64,000 bases of DNA from Gammaproteobacteria bacterium (GCA_013178375.1 JABLXQ010000019.1:1-64000); one strand, 5' to 3'; shown: positions 15,436-24,652, counted from the first letter of the stretch. Notes: a model not told the origin generated them from the letters alone. Translations and numbers: made by a program.

Positions 15436-16770
15436 CTAAATCCGCTCCAGCCGGATCGGCAGATCATCTTTCGGCTTGGCAATCGGCACCAGTTGATACG
15501 GGATTTCATAATCACGCGGCACGCTCCAGCGGAAGCGCAGCACCAGCTGGTGCATGATCGCCTTCACCTGCAGATCGGCAAAATGCTGGCCGATGCACAT
15601 GTGCGCCCCGCCGCCAAACGGCACCCAGGCGAACGCATGCTGCTTGTGTTCCTCCCGCGGCGGCGCAAAGCGCAGTGGATCAAATTTATCCGGATTGGTC
15701 CAGATTTCTTCCATGTAGTGCGTATGCACCGGCGACACCGACACCAGCGTGTTGGCCGGAATCAGGTAGCCACTGAACTCGACCGCGCGCGTGGTCATGC
15801 GTGGCATGCTCGGCAATGGCGGATACATCCGCAACGCTTCCTTCATGCACAGCTCGGTCGTGGTTGCTTCCGCCAGATCATCGAACGACAGCGCGGGCTT
15901 GTTGAACACCCGCGCCTCCGCCCGCACTTTTTCCTGCCATTCCGGATTTTTCGCCAGCGCGTAAATCAGTGTCGACAGGGTGCTGGTGGTGGTGTCGTGG
16001 GCCGCCATCATCAGGAACGCCATGTGATCAATGATTTCCTGATCGCTGAAACGCTCGCCGGAATCTGATACCGAATGGCAGAACTGGCTGAAAAAATCCG
16101 GCGTGTCCTGCTGACGCTTTTGCGGCAGCATGGAGCTGAACAAGTCCATCAGCACCTTGCGTCCGCGCACACCGCGCCAGTAGCCGGTGAACGGAATCGC
16201 CATGCGGATTGGCGCGATGGAGCCTTCCACCGCATCCATGAAGGCGCGATTGATTTTTTTCTTGCGCGGGCCCAGATCGGCGCCCATGAAGACCTGGCAG
16301 CCCAGGTCCAGGGTCAGCTGCTTGATGTGCGGGTAAAACAGGAAGTGATTGTCGGGACGCCACCGGTCCAGGCCGGCGCCGATGAAGGGATTCATGTGGT
16401 CCAGATAGCGCACCAGGTTCGGCTTCTTGAACGCCAGGTTCATGATGCGACGCTGGAAGCGGTGCTCATCGCCATCCATCGCCATCACCGAACCGGGAAA
16501 CACGTGATCGATCACCCAGGACCAGCCCAGCCGGCTGGAAAAAACCTGATCCTTGTTCTGGAACACCAGCTGGTTGGCGTCCGGCCCCAGCAGATGCACC
16601 ATCTGCAATGGCGGGAAGCCGATTTTCACCACCGGTCCATTGCGCCGGTACAGCTTGCGCATCGTGGCTTTCACGTCACGGTAAAAACCGATGGGATATT
16701 CCAGCGGATGGCGGCCGCGGTCGTAGGGAATGGACTTGGTGATCGGTTCAGCAAGCGGTGCGGATGACAT
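15436..16770 (-). CDS. Cytochrome P450
   Basis: This 444-residue heme monooxygenase shows the I-helix oxygen-activation motif (AAHDTTTSTL), the K-helix E-x-x-R (ELCMKEALRMYPP), and the heme-ligand loop FGGGAHMCIGQHFA, with the Cys thiolate. The segment PRMTTRAVEFSGYLIP before it is typical of P450s similar to microsomal or CYP51/CYP120-like types. No membrane anchor is present, so it should be soluble. It would hydroxylate a hydrophobic substrate; no ferredoxin partner gene is next to it. Paired direct repeats lie about 100-130 bp upstream of the start. Confidence 0.93.
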   Translation of the reverse strand: MSSAPLAEPITKSIPYDRGRHPLEYPIGFYRDVKATMRKLYRRNGPVVKIGFPPLQMVHLLGPDANQLVFQNKDQVFSSRLGWSWVIDHVFPGSVMAMDGDEHRFQRRIMNLAFKKPNLVRYLDHMNPFIGAGLDRWRPDNHFLFYPHIKQLTLDLGCQVFMGADLGPRKKKINRAFMDAVEGSIAPIRMAIPFTGYWRGVRGRKVLMDLFSSMLPQKRQQDTPDFFSQFCHSVSDSGERFSDQEIIDHMAFLMMAAHDTTTSTLSTLIYALAKNPEWQEKVRAEARVFNKPALSFDDLAEATTTELCMKEALRMYPPLPSMPRMTTRAVEFSGYLIPANTLVSVSPVHTHYMEEIWTNPDKFDPLRFAPPREEHKQHAFAWVPFGGGAHMCIGQHFADLQVKAIMHQLVLRFRWSVPRDYEIPYQLVPIAKPKDDLPIRLERI

Positions 16771-16866
16771 GGACGTGCCCCATTGCAGGTGCAGGGAAAG
16801 GGACTGCTGTTGTCCATTCTAGTTGAGGCGGGCACTGGTGCAACAGCGCCCGCTTTTACCGCGATG

Positions 16867-16901
16867 TTCTATATAAAACACGCACCTTTCTATATAAAAC
16901 A
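16867..16901. repeat. Paired 14-bp direct repeats, 21-bp period, upstream of the P450 gene
   Basis: TTCTATATAAAACA occurs at 16867-16880 and again at 16888-16901. The repeat period of 21 bp is two helical turns, so two proteins would bind on the same face of the DNA. On the minus strand each copy also contains TATATA-like -10 sequences. Confidence 0.7.
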
Positions 16902-16968
16902 TCTTGCCGGTGTATACGGTGGCGGCAGGAGCAGAACCTGATTGCGCAAACCGGTCACCGCATCCTGA

Positions 16969-18801
16969 TCAGAACCACGCGTCTTCCATTGCAACGCAGG
17001 TGTCGTCCAGCTTCATCAGCAATTCCGCCTGCTGCACCGTGCGTGGCAACTCCCAGCGCACGAAATAGCGGGCGGCCTGCAACTTGCCCTGATAAAACGC
17101 CTCATCATTAACAGCCAGCTTTTCATTAACCACCACCTTGCCTGCCTGCAACGCCGCCGCCGCAACGTTGGCCTGCCAGGTCCAGATCCAGGCGATGACG
17201 ACACGGCCCATCAGATCGAGGAACACGGCGGAATTGGCGGTCAGCAGGCTGGGTGGCGTACCGCGCTGCGTGGCAAAAAACTGCGCCACTGTGCCCACGC
17301 GCTGCACGGCCTGCTGCAGTGCCGCACCCAGTTCCTGCGTGGCATCATTGGTCGCGGCGGTTTTCGCGGTGATCTGCATCTGGGCCAGTAGCTGCAGGAA
17401 AGTCTTGCCACCATTGAGCCCGAGCTTGCGCCCCAGCAGATCCAGCGACTGGATACCATTGGTGCCTTCGTGAATCGGATTCAGGCGATTGTCGCGGTAA
17501 TGCTGCTCCACGATGTATTCGCGCGTGTAACCGGCGCCACCATGAATCTGGATCGCCAGATCGTTGGCACGGGGGCCATACTCGCTCGGCCACGACTTGA
17601 TGATCGGTGTCAGCAGATCCAGCATCGCCGCCGCATCCGCGCGGCCAGTTTCATCGGGATGCGTGTGCATGTCGTCGACCAGCCGTGCCGAGTACAGGCA
17701 CAGTGCCAGCGTACCTTCCGCCAGCGCCTTCTGTTCCAGCAGCATGCGCTTCACATCCGCATGCTCACTGATGGGAACCATCGGCGAACGCGGATCGCGA
17801 TTGTCCGGCGCCCTGCCCTGCGGCCGCTGCCGCGCATACTCCAGCGATTCCAGATACCCCGCCACCGCCAGCACCGCAGCGCCGGTGCCCACTGCAATGC
17901 GCGCCTCATTCATCATGTGGAACATGTAACTCAGGCCCTTGCCCGGCTCGCCGAGCAAATACGCCGTGGCCCCGTCCTGCTCGCCAAAATTCATCGCGGT
18001 GGAAATCGAACTGCGGTAACCCATCTTGTGAAACAGCCCCGCCAGCTGCACATCGTTGCGCGCACCCAGGCTGCCGTCATCGTTCACCTGCCACTTCGGC
18101 ACGATAAACAGTGAAATACCTTTCACTCCGGGTTCAACACCCTGCGGCCCGCGAATCTTTGCCAGCACCAGATGCACAATGTTTTCCGCCAGGTCATGTT
18201 CACCGGCGGAAATGAAGATCTTGTTGGCGCGCAAACGGTAAGTGCCGTCCGCCTGCAGATCGGCGGTGGCGCGGATGTCACCGAGGGAGGAACCGGCATG
18301 AGGCTCAGTCAGGCACATGGTGCCGAAGAAGCGGCCCGCCAGCATGGGTTCGAAAAAACGCTGGCGCTGATCGTCGGAACCGAACTTGTCGATCACCGTC
18401 GCCGCAGACTGGGCCAGGAACGCATACACCGAACTGGAAACATTGGCCGCCTGAATCCAGGCGAAGCAGGCCTGGCTCAGCAAATGGGGTAACTGCATGC
18501 CGCCCTGCTCATAATCGCGGCCGGCGCGGGTCAAGCCGGTTTCGATCACTGCATCGCAGGCGGCACGGATCTCGGGAATCAGCGTGACAGACTTGCCGTC
18601 GAAGGCCGGCTCGTTTTCATCACCCTTGCGGTTATGGTTGGCGAAATATTTTTCCGCCACCTGACGCGCCGTGGTCAGCGCCGCGTCGAAGGTTTCCCGG
18701 CTGTGCTCGGCATAACGCGGACGCTGTGTCAGCTGACAGGCATCCAGCCATTCATACAGGATGAAATCCATGTCGCGGGCGTTGAGGGTTTTGTTGGTCA
18801 T
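16969..18801 (-). CDS. Acyl-CoA dehydrogenase (large, about 600-residue DmdC/AcdA-like type)
   Basis: This 610-residue protein oxidises acyl-CoA to enoyl-CoA using FAD. It contains the acyl-CoA dehydrogenase signature CLTEPHAGSSLGDIRATA, LAIQIHGGAGYTREYIVEQHYRD, and a Glu in NPIHEGTNGIQSLDLLGRK at the place of the catalytic base. The N-terminal MDFILYEWLDACQL and a C-terminal helical domain of about 130 residues mark the large subgroup that includes 3-methylmercaptopropionyl-CoA dehydrogenase and long-chain enzymes. The ATG at 18801 was chosen; 39 further upstream residues have no family character. Confidence 0.88.
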   Translation of the reverse strand: MTNKTLNARDMDFILYEWLDACQLTQRPRYAEHSRETFDAALTTARQVAEKYFANHNRKGDENEPAFDGKSVTLIPEIRAACDAVIETGLTRAGRDYEQGGMQLPHLLSQACFAWIQAANVSSSVYAFLAQSAATVIDKFGSDDQRQRFFEPMLAGRFFGTMCLTEPHAGSSLGDIRATADLQADGTYRLRANKIFISAGEHDLAENIVHLVLAKIRGPQGVEPGVKGISLFIVPKWQVNDDGSLGARNDVQLAGLFHKMGYRSSISTAMNFGEQDGATAYLLGEPGKGLSYMFHMMNEARIAVGTGAAVLAVAGYLESLEYARQRPQGRAPDNRDPRSPMVPISEHADVKRMLLEQKALAEGTLALCLYSARLVDDMHTHPDETGRADAAAMLDLLTPIIKSWPSEYGPRANDLAIQIHGGAGYTREYIVEQHYRDNRLNPIHEGTNGIQSLDLLGRKLGLNGGKTFLQLLAQMQITAKTAATNDATQELGAALQQAVQRVGTVAQFFATQRGTPPSLLTANSAVFLDLMGRVVIAWIWTWQANVAAAALQAGKVVVNEKLAVNDEAFYQGKLQAARYFVRWELPRTVQQAELLMKLDDTCVAMEDAWF

Positions 18802-18945
18802 GCAATCCAGGCTCCGGTGTTGGCATGCCTGAATGGTACCGGATCTGGCAAGCGCCACCGTTGCAGAAAAGTTCATCCTGCGCCAGCTTCTGTCACTATC
18901 GGCCAGTGCAGGATTCAATTTGAGGGTACAGTGGAAACCGGCGCC

Positions 18946-19311
18946 TTACCCAAACAGATACTGGTTCAGCAATCGCCCCGGCGCCAGCGCAAACAGCCCC
19001 GCCCCTACCGCGCCGCAAAACGCACCAATGGCAAACCCCTTGTGGCGTTTGATATTGCCGGTGCGGGCGCCCTGCACTGAAAATACCACGCAGAAAATCA
19101 CCCAGATCGACAGCAGGTGAATCGGCCCATAGCCCCACAACCAGTCCACAATCCCCTTGATCCAGAACGACGAGACCGCCACGACCAGGATCGCCAGCAT
19201 CCAGGACCAGCCCACCGCCCTGTGAGCCAGCGTCCCCTTCTGCAAAACGAGTTGCGCAGTGCCTGCAGTGAGTACCCAGAATGCCGCCACCAAATGAATT
19301 GAAATATGCAT
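18946..19311 (-). CDS. DUF2306-like four-helix membrane protein
   Basis: This 121-residue protein has four transmembrane helices. The conserved pattern GTLAHRAVGWSWM, SSFWI, GPIHLLSIWV, and GNIKRHKGFAIGAFCGAV ending LAPGRLL fits DUF2306. The conserved His residues in helices could bind heme or metal, but no function is proven. A start 15 residues upstream (19356) is possible. Confidence 0.68.
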   Translation of the reverse strand: MHISIHLVAAFWVLTAGTAQLVLQKGTLAHRAVGWSWMLAILVVAVSSFWIKGIVDWLWGYGPIHLLSIWVIFCVVFSVQGARTGNIKRHKGFAIGAFCGAVGAGLFALAPGRLLNQYLFG

Positions 19312-19432
19312 GCTACTGCCCGGTATCAGACCATAAACGATTGAACCACCATCCAACCCCGCTACGCGGCGGTGTCGGAGGCCCCCCCTGATCGGCGACT
19401 ATATCAAGTCTCCTGACAATCGTTCATTGCCC

Positions 19433-19822
19433 TCAGTCAAGAACTGCACTCAGGAAGTCACTGCAGCCCTCCGCGGAAAAAGCGCGGTAATCGCAGGTCA
19501 GTTCGGTACCCGGCGCCAGATCACAAGCCGCGTAATAGTTCGACTCCGCATCAGACACCAGGTTAGGCACATCGGAATGATTCATGTGCCGGGAAAGGTC
19601 GAGATTGACGATCAGCGCCCCGGTTTCCACAGATCGGTAAGCGTATTTGCGCAGGAAAGAATGCATCGGCGGCGGCAGGGAACCAAGCTCCGGCTCCTGG
19701 AGCGTCTGATCAAACAGCGGGTGAAATTCCCAGACTTTGGTCCCCTTCGCAACAGGCTCAACACAAAAGAGCCCAATTCCATGAATCTCCGATTCGCGTA
19801 TCTCGGTCTCGATCAACAGCAC
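19433..19822 (-). CDS. Short SET-domain protein
   Basis: This 129-residue protein is almost only a SET domain, the fold of protein lysine methyltransferases. Visible motifs are HGIGLFCVEPVAKGTKVWEF at the N-terminus, the S-adenosylmethionine/pseudoknot motif SRHMNHSDVPNLV (N-H-S), and the E-L-T-x-D-Y motif in GTELTCDYRAF. No pre-SET or post-SET Cys cluster is present except one Cys near the C-terminus (AEGCSDF). The target is unknown. Confidence 0.8.
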   Translation of the reverse strand: MLLIETEIRESEIHGIGLFCVEPVAKGTKVWEFHPLFDQTLQEPELGSLPPPMHSFLRKYAYRSVETGALIVNLDLSRHMNHSDVPNLVSDAESNYYAACDLAPGTELTCDYRAFSAEGCSDFLSAVLD

Positions 19823-19982
19823 AAAACACCACCCTCACATGATTGGTTACAAATTTATTCGGCCGACTCGCTGCGACCTGTCTCTACTATATCCAACACC
19901 TACGTCGAACTGCCAGCGGCTAGCCTTTATGGGAATACAACAGCCACGGCTTTTTATTGACTTCAAGAAAATCATAATGGCA

Positions 19983-20357
19983 TTACCAGAAAGCATCGTC
20001 TTCACGTTCACTCACAACCCGGAGGCTGTACTCCGCCATCCTGCGAATCAGATCCTCTGGCAGGGGCTTGCTGTAAGGCACCTGCAGTGAGCCTTTGGTG
20101 GTCTTGTGCTTTTCCAGTTCCTTGCGAAATGGCTCCAGCCCAGTTGGCATTGGCGTGAAATTCAGATGGGCCTTGTGCGCGGAGAACGCGAACAGGAACC
20201 GGGGCTCCACGAAGAAAGGGGTTCCCCACTTGATCGCCTCCTCGGCCTTTGGCGCAACACTCTTGAGCAGCGCATACAGCCGGCGCAGATGCGGCTGACC
20301 CTCAACCGGCGCAGCCTGGATATATTCGTCAATCGTCTCGGGGCGCTTACCTGCCAT
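19983..20357 (-). CDS. DUF1801 (YdhG-like) protein
   Basis: This 124-residue protein begins at the ATG preceded by GGAGGT seven bases upstream. It matches the DUF1801 pattern: IDEYIQAAP, LYALLKSVAPKAEEAIKWGTPFF, LFAFSAHKAHLNFTPMP, and KGSLQVPYSKPLPEDLI. The role is unknown. It begins 14 bp after the end of the neighbouring DUF1801-like gene on the same strand and shares its E-x-(I/L)-K-W-G-T-P motif, so the two look like tandem relatives in one operon. Confidence 0.78.
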   Translation of the reverse strand: MAGKRPETIDEYIQAAPVEGQPHLRRLYALLKSVAPKAEEAIKWGTPFFVEPRFLFAFSAHKAHLNFTPMPTGLEPFRKELEKHKTTKGSLQVPYSKPLPEDLIRRMAEYSLRVVSEREDDAFW

Positions 20358-20371
20358 CGTTTTTACCTCCA

Positions 20372-20977
20372 TTACCGGTCATTCAATCCCTTGCCAGCAA
20401 GAATGTCCTGCATGCATTTCTCAACCCGGGATTCGCGGGTTTTGGCTTGCTTGGGCGCGGAAAAATGCAGGATGTAGCCTCGCTGCCGTCCCGGCGTCAG
20501 CGCCTCGAAGGCCTTTTTCAAGGCCGGCATTTCATCCAGCTTTTTCTGGAATTCCTCAGGCATGTCGAATTCGGAAACCTTTTTGAAATTCACTTTCAGA
20601 CCGGCCTGTTCCACCGCGATGGCTTCGTCAATGTAGGCCCTCAGGGTGGCTTCCATCTTGACTATTTCCCGAACGCTGGTGAACGGAATCCGGCACGCCG
20701 CCTGTGAATTCTCGCCGGGCTTTTCCAGAACACCTTTGGGATCTTTTAACAACGCACCCTTGGGAAACAGCACCGCGCAGGTTTCCTTGAAGCCCTGCAG
20801 TATGATGATGTTACTTTTCTGGAATGCGTAACAGGGCGTGCCCCACTTCAGCTCCTCGGTCAGCTGACAGTCGAGCGCGATCTCTCTCAGCTTTTCGAAT
20901 TCTTCCTTCCACTGCTTGGCTTTTTTAAGAAATGCGTCAACCTTGGGGTTCGTTTCGGTTTTGTGGCTCTTAGTCAT
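20372..20977 (-). CDS. YdeI/OmpD-associated-like protein with DUF1801 domain
   Basis: This 201-residue protein has an N-terminal DUF1801-type domain (REIALDCQLTEELKWGTPCYAF, IIILQGFKETCAVLFPKGALLKDP) and a C-terminal YdeI-like helical part. The latter reads FDMPEEFQKKLDEMP, AFEALTPGRQRGYILHFSAPKQAKTRESRVEKC. The ATG at 20977 has AAGGAA six bases upstream; the frame continues to 21001. E. coli YdeI has been linked to stress resistance, but the biochemical role is not known. Confidence 0.82.
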   Translation of the reverse strand: MTKSHKTETNPKVDAFLKKAKQWKEEFEKLREIALDCQLTEELKWGTPCYAFQKSNIIILQGFKETCAVLFPKGALLKDPKGVLEKPGENSQAACRIPFTSVREIVKMEATLRAYIDEAIAVEQAGLKVNFKKVSEFDMPEEFQKKLDEMPALKKAFEALTPGRQRGYILHFSAPKQAKTRESRVEKCMQDILAGKGLNDR

Positions 20978-21103
20978 GTGAAATTCCTTTTTCCAGCCCA
21001 ACCACTATTTGATGATGATTGAAGCCTGATGCTGGACTTGAGCGGGCAGCGTCAGCGGCTCCGCTTGTACGACTTGTATGGCGAAACAATGCACCGGCAG
21101 GAA

Positions 21104-21793
21104 TTATGCGGCCACCCCGAAGAGCGCACCGACCCCAGCGGTTAAAGCCATTGCCAAGGCACCCCAAAAAGTGACCCGAGTGGCCGCCTTGAGAACCGGA
21201 GCGCCGCCTGTTTTCGCTGCTAGTGCGCCTAGTAACGCAAGGAACAAGAGTGAACTGCCCGGGACGCCCCACATAAGCAAAGAAGCCGGAAACAAAAGGA
21301 CCACGAGTAGAGGAAGGGCTGCACCCACCGAGAATGTACCCGCCGACGCAAACGCAGCCTGAATTGGACGAGCCGTCGAGACGTCTGAAATGCCAAGTTC
21401 ATCGCGTGCATGCGCTCCAAGTGCATCGTGCTTCATCAGTTGACTTGCTACCGTGGCTGCGAGTGCCGGATCTAACCCGCGCCTGACGTAAATCTCTGCA
21501 AGCTCCGCATGCTCTTGTTCGGGTGCGCCAGCCAGCTCTCCGCGCTCTCTGGCAAGATCGGCCCGCTCCGTATCGGCTTGAGAGCTGACTGACACGTACT
21601 CACCCGCTGCCATCGACATAGCGCCTGCGACGAGACCGGCAACGCCTGCGACCAACAAAGCCTTGGAGTCCGCTCCTGCTGCGGCCACACCCAGGACCAG
21701 ACTGGCAGTGGATACAATTCCGTCGTTTGCACCAAGAACCGCAGCACGAAGCCAGCCAATCCGTTCTGTTCTATGTCTTTCAGCATGCCTCAT
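21104..21793 (-). CDS. VIT1/CCC1 family membrane transporter
   Basis: This 229-residue protein has about five transmembrane helices, as in the vacuolar iron transporter family. Conserved parts are the N-terminal WLRAAVLGANDGIVSTASLVLGV and the helix-2 motif MSMAAGEYVSVSSQ. A charged helical loop with many Glu residues (RERGELAGAPEQEHAELAEIYV) corresponds to the metal-binding domain. Fe2+ or Mn2+ export is likely by family. The start at 21793 fits the family better than 21838. Confidence 0.88.
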   Translation of the reverse strand: MRHAERHRTERIGWLRAAVLGANDGIVSTASLVLGVAAAGADSKALLVAGVAGLVAGAMSMAAGEYVSVSSQADTERADLARERGELAGAPEQEHAELAEIYVRRGLDPALAATVASQLMKHDALGAHARDELGISDVSTARPIQAAFASAGTFSVGAALPLLVVLLFPASLLMWGVPGSSLLFLALLGALAAKTGGAPVLKAATRVTFWGALAMALTAGVGALFGVAA

Positions 21794-22172
21794 ACGAAGT
21801 TCCAAATAAAAAGGTGAGAAAACGCGCCAAACAATCAACTGAACTTACACCCACCTATCCAACTCCAGCCAGCCCACCGCTCGCCAAATTCCAAAACCAG
21901 CAGCCGCAACACCCAGTCAGATTCAGGCACCTCAATACGCACCCAAATATAGCCAACCTCCCCGCCAGTCTGACAACATTATTTTCATCCCCGGGTGACG
22001 CCCCCGCCGGCACCACCTGCCCACTCAACACCACAACCCCCTCCCGGGGCACCCGGCACGCCTCCCTGCACCACCATTCCCCCAACATTCCTCGCCCACC
22101 CCGTTGAAATATCCACCAACACCCCGATATAAAAGGAAATTTATCCCATCCATACCAGCGGACCCCCTTTTC
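21794..22172. other. Intergenic region with strong C-over-G asymmetry
   Basis: This gap lies between the minus-strand VIT gene and plus-strand lon. From 21841 to 22140 I count by hand about 135 C and 40 G on the plus strand, against near balance in neighbouring genes. Translations in all frames look unlike proteins (Pro/Thr/His-rich on the plus strand, Gly/Arg/Trp-rich on the minus). The lon promoter candidate lies at its right end. Confidence 0.65.
22104..22130 (+). promoter_or_regulatory. Candidate sigma-32 (heat-shock) promoter of lon
   Basis: TTGAAA at 22104-22109, preceded by CCG, is followed after 12 bases by CCCCGATAT at 22122-22130. The known heat-shock pattern is CTTGAAA, 12-14 bases, CCCCATnT. 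The spacing equals that of classic heat-shock promoters and lon is a standard heat-shock gene. The transcript would start near 22137, about 36 bases before the ATG. Confidence 0.6.
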
Positions 22173-24569
22173 ATGCCCGATATCCTGAACGACGAGACGG
22201 AAATCTTTGAACAAGTGGAAGATGTACAGCAGAACGCCCTGGCCCTGCCCGACAGCGCCCTGCCCGACCGGCTGTACATCATCCCCATCTCGAACAAGCC
22301 CTATTTTCCGGCCCAGGTACAGCCGATCATCGTCGACGAAGACCCCTGGCTCTCCACCATTGAGCGGGTAGCGAAGACCCATCACAAGTGCATCGCGCTG
22401 TGCTGGGCGCCGGAGCCCGCCGACCATCTGCTGGTGGCCGACCGCTTTGCCCGCATGGGTTGCGTGGTGCGGATTCACAACGTGGTGCGGGGCGAAGGCA
22501 AGATCCAGTTCATCGCCCAGGGCATCCGCCGGGTGTGGATTCACCAGTGGCTGCACCGCCAGCCGCCGTTGCTGGCCAATGTCACCTACCCGTCGCCCCG
22601 GCAGGAGGACGCGCAGGAGGTGAAGGCCTACGCGATCGCGATCATCGATTCCATCAAGGAGTTGGTGTCGATCAACCCGCTCTATTCCGAGGAACTGCGC
22701 AATTATCTCGACCGCTTCAGCCCCAACGAGCCGTCGCCGCTGACGGATTTTGCCGCCGGCCTCACCACCGCCGATGCCAGTGACCTGCAGGATGTGCTGG
22801 ACGCGGTGCCAATGCTCAAGCGCATGGAAAAGGTGTTGCTGCTGCTGAAGAAAGAGCTGGAAGTGGCGCGCCTGCACATGCAGATCAACCGTCAGGTGAA
22901 TGCGAAGCTGGAGGATCACCAGCGCAATTTCTTCCTGCGGGAACAGTTGAAGGTCATTCAAAAGGAACTGGGCATTTCCAAGGACGACAAGGAAAGTGAT
23001 GCCGATGAATTCCGCAAGCGGCTGGAGCGCTGCAAGGTGCCGGTGGTGGTGCAGAAGAAGATCGACGACGAACTGCACAAGTTGTCGATGCTGGAAACCG
23101 GGTCGCCCGAATATGCGGTGACGCGCAATTACCTGGACTGGGCGTCGTCGGTGCCCTGGGGTGTGTATTCCGAGGACAAGCTGGATATCACCGCCGCGCG
23201 CAAGGTACTGGACCAGGGCCACGACGGTCTGGACGACGTGAAGGACCGCATCATCGAATTCCTGGCCGTGGGCGCGTACAAAGGCGAGATCAGCGGTTCC
23301 ATCCTGTTGCTGGTTGGTCCGCCCGGTGTGGGCAAAACCTCCATCGGCAAGTCCATCGCGCAGGCGCTGGGGCGGCCCTTCTACCGATTCAGCCTGGGCG
23401 GCATGCGCGACGAGGCCGAAATCAAGGGCCACCGCCGCACCTACATCGGCGCCATGCCCGGCAAGCTGGTGCAGGCGCTGAAGGATGTGGAGGTGTCGAA
23501 CCCGGTGATCATGCTGGACGAGATCGACAAGATCGGGGTGTCGTTCCAGGGCGATCCGGCGTCGGCCCTGCTGGAAGTTCTGGACCCGGAGCAGAACAGG
23601 GAGTTCCTCGACCATTACCTGGACCTGCGGCTGGACCTGTCGAAGGTGCTGTTCGTCTGCACGGCGAACCAGCTCGACACCATTCCCGGCCCGCTGCTGG
23701 ACCGGATGGATATGATCCGGCTGTCCGGCTACATCACCGAGGAGAAGCTGGCCATCGCCCGCAATCACCTGTGGCCGAAGTCACTGGAGCGGGCGGGCGT
23801 GAAGAAATCCCTGCTGAAGATTTCCAACCCGGCCCTGCGCGTCATCATCGAGGGCTATGCACGCGAATCCGGGGTGCGCAATCTGGAGAAAAACCTCAAC
23901 AAGATTGTGCGCAAGGCGGTGGTGCAGCTGCTGGAAAAACCAAAAACGCCCATCAGCGTGACGCCTGACAATCTGGAGAAATTCCTCGGCGCTCCGATCT
24001 TCCGCGATGAAAAAACCATTCGCGGCGTAGGGGTTGTCACGGGTCTGGCCTGGACGTCGCTGGGGGGCGCCACCCTGCCCATCGAGGCCACGGCGGTGCA
24101 CCATCGCCAGGCCGGCATCAAGCTGACCGGGCAACTGGGGGATGTGATGAAGGAATCCGCCGAGATTGCCTACAGTTATGCCGTGTCGCACATTCAGGAG
24201 TATGGCGGTGATCCGGCTTTCTTCGAAAAAGCGGCCATTCACGTGCACGTGCCCGAGGGCGCCACGCCCAAGGACGGCCCCAGCGCCGGTGTCACCTTGA
24301 CCACGGCCCTGCTGTCACTGGCCCGCAACCGCAGCCTGCCCCGCCCCCTGGCGATGACGGGCGAGATTACACTGACAGGCCAGGTGCTGCCCGTGGGGGG
24401 CATCCGCGAGAAGGTGATTGCGGCCCGGCGCCAGAAAATCCGCGAGCTGATCCTGCCCGAGGCCAACCGGCGCGATTACGACGAGCTGCCGGATTACATC
24501 CGCAAGGGCATCACCGTGCATTTTGCTGACCACTACCAGGACGTCTACCGCGTGGTGTTTGCACACTAG
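22173..24569 (+). CDS. lon: ATP-dependent Lon protease
   Basis: This 798-residue cytoplasmic protease degrades misfolded and regulatory proteins. It has the N-terminal substrate domain, a helical linker, an AAA+ module with Walker [10 protein letters not shown] and Walker [12 protein letters not shown], and the C-terminal protease with catalytic Ser704 (GPSAGVT) and Lys747 ([12 protein letters not shown]). The Ser-Lys distance of 43 equals that of E. coli Lon. I chose ATG 22173 rather than the in-frame TTG at 22104, which lies in the predicted -35 element. No strong Shine-Dalgarno is visible. Confidence 0.95.
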   Translation: MPDILNDETEIFEQVEDVQQNALALPDSALPDRLYIIPISNKPYFPAQVQPIIVDEDPWLSTIERVAKTHHKCIALCWAPEPADHLLVADRFARMGCVVRIHNVVRGEGKIQFIAQGIRRVWIHQWLHRQPPLLANVTYPSPRQEDAQEVKAYAIAIIDSIKELVSINPLYSEELRNYLDRFSPNEPSPLTDFAAGLTTADASDLQDVLDAVPMLKRMEKVLLLLKKELEVARLHMQINRQVNAKLEDHQRNFFLREQLKVIQKELGISKDDKESDADEFRKRLERCKVPVVVQKKIDDELHKLSMLETGSPEYAVTRNYLDWASSVPWGVYSEDKLDITAARKVLDQGHDGLDDVKDRIIEFLAVGAYKGEISGSILLLVGPPGVGKTSIGKSIAQALGRPFYRFSLGGMRDEAEIKGHRRTYIGAMPGKLVQALKDVEVSNPVIMLDEIDKIGVSFQGDPASALLEVLDPEQNREFLDHYLDLRLDLSKVLFVCTANQLDTIPGPLLDRMDMIRLSGYITEEKLAIARNHLWPKSLERAGVKKSLLKISNPALRVIIEGYARESGVRNLEKNLNKIVRKAVVQLLEKPKTPISVTPDNLEKFLGAPIFRDEKTIRGVGVVTGLAWTSLGGATLPIEATAVHHRQAGIKLTGQLGDVMKESAEIAYSYAVSHIQEYGGDPAFFEKAAIHVHVPEGATPKDGPSAGVTLTTALLSLARNRSLPRPLAMTGEITLTGQVLPVGGIREKVIAARRQKIRELILPEANRRDYDELPDYIRKGITVHFADHYQDVYRVVFAH

Positions 24570-24621
24570 CCTATTTAAACGCCCTGGCCTTTGTAAAATG
24601 GAGATACATTTCGGCGCATTG

Positions 24622-24652
24622 TAGTGATCGACAGCCCCCCTGTCGGTCACTA
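24622..24652 (+). terminator. Stem-loop after lon, possible terminator
   Basis: Arms TAGTGATCGACAG (24622-24634) and CTGTCGGTCACTA (24640-24652) pair over 13 positions with one G-U wobble, around a loop of five C. It lies 52 bp after the lon stop and 41 bp before carbonic anhydrase. The following bases TGATTTCC are only mildly T-rich, so it may be a leader structure instead of a terminator. Confidence 0.45.

Noticed and set aside
22104-22172. TTG start that would lengthen Lon by 23 residues
   Set aside because: The TTG is the first part of the predicted -35 hexamer TTGAAA, and the added residues are not Lon-like.
21855-23768. 637-codon open frame on the minus strand
   Set aside because: It lies opposite lon; the translated sequence has the His/Gln-rich look of a GC-driven shadow. 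Only the part upstream of lon was considered further, as a composition anomaly.
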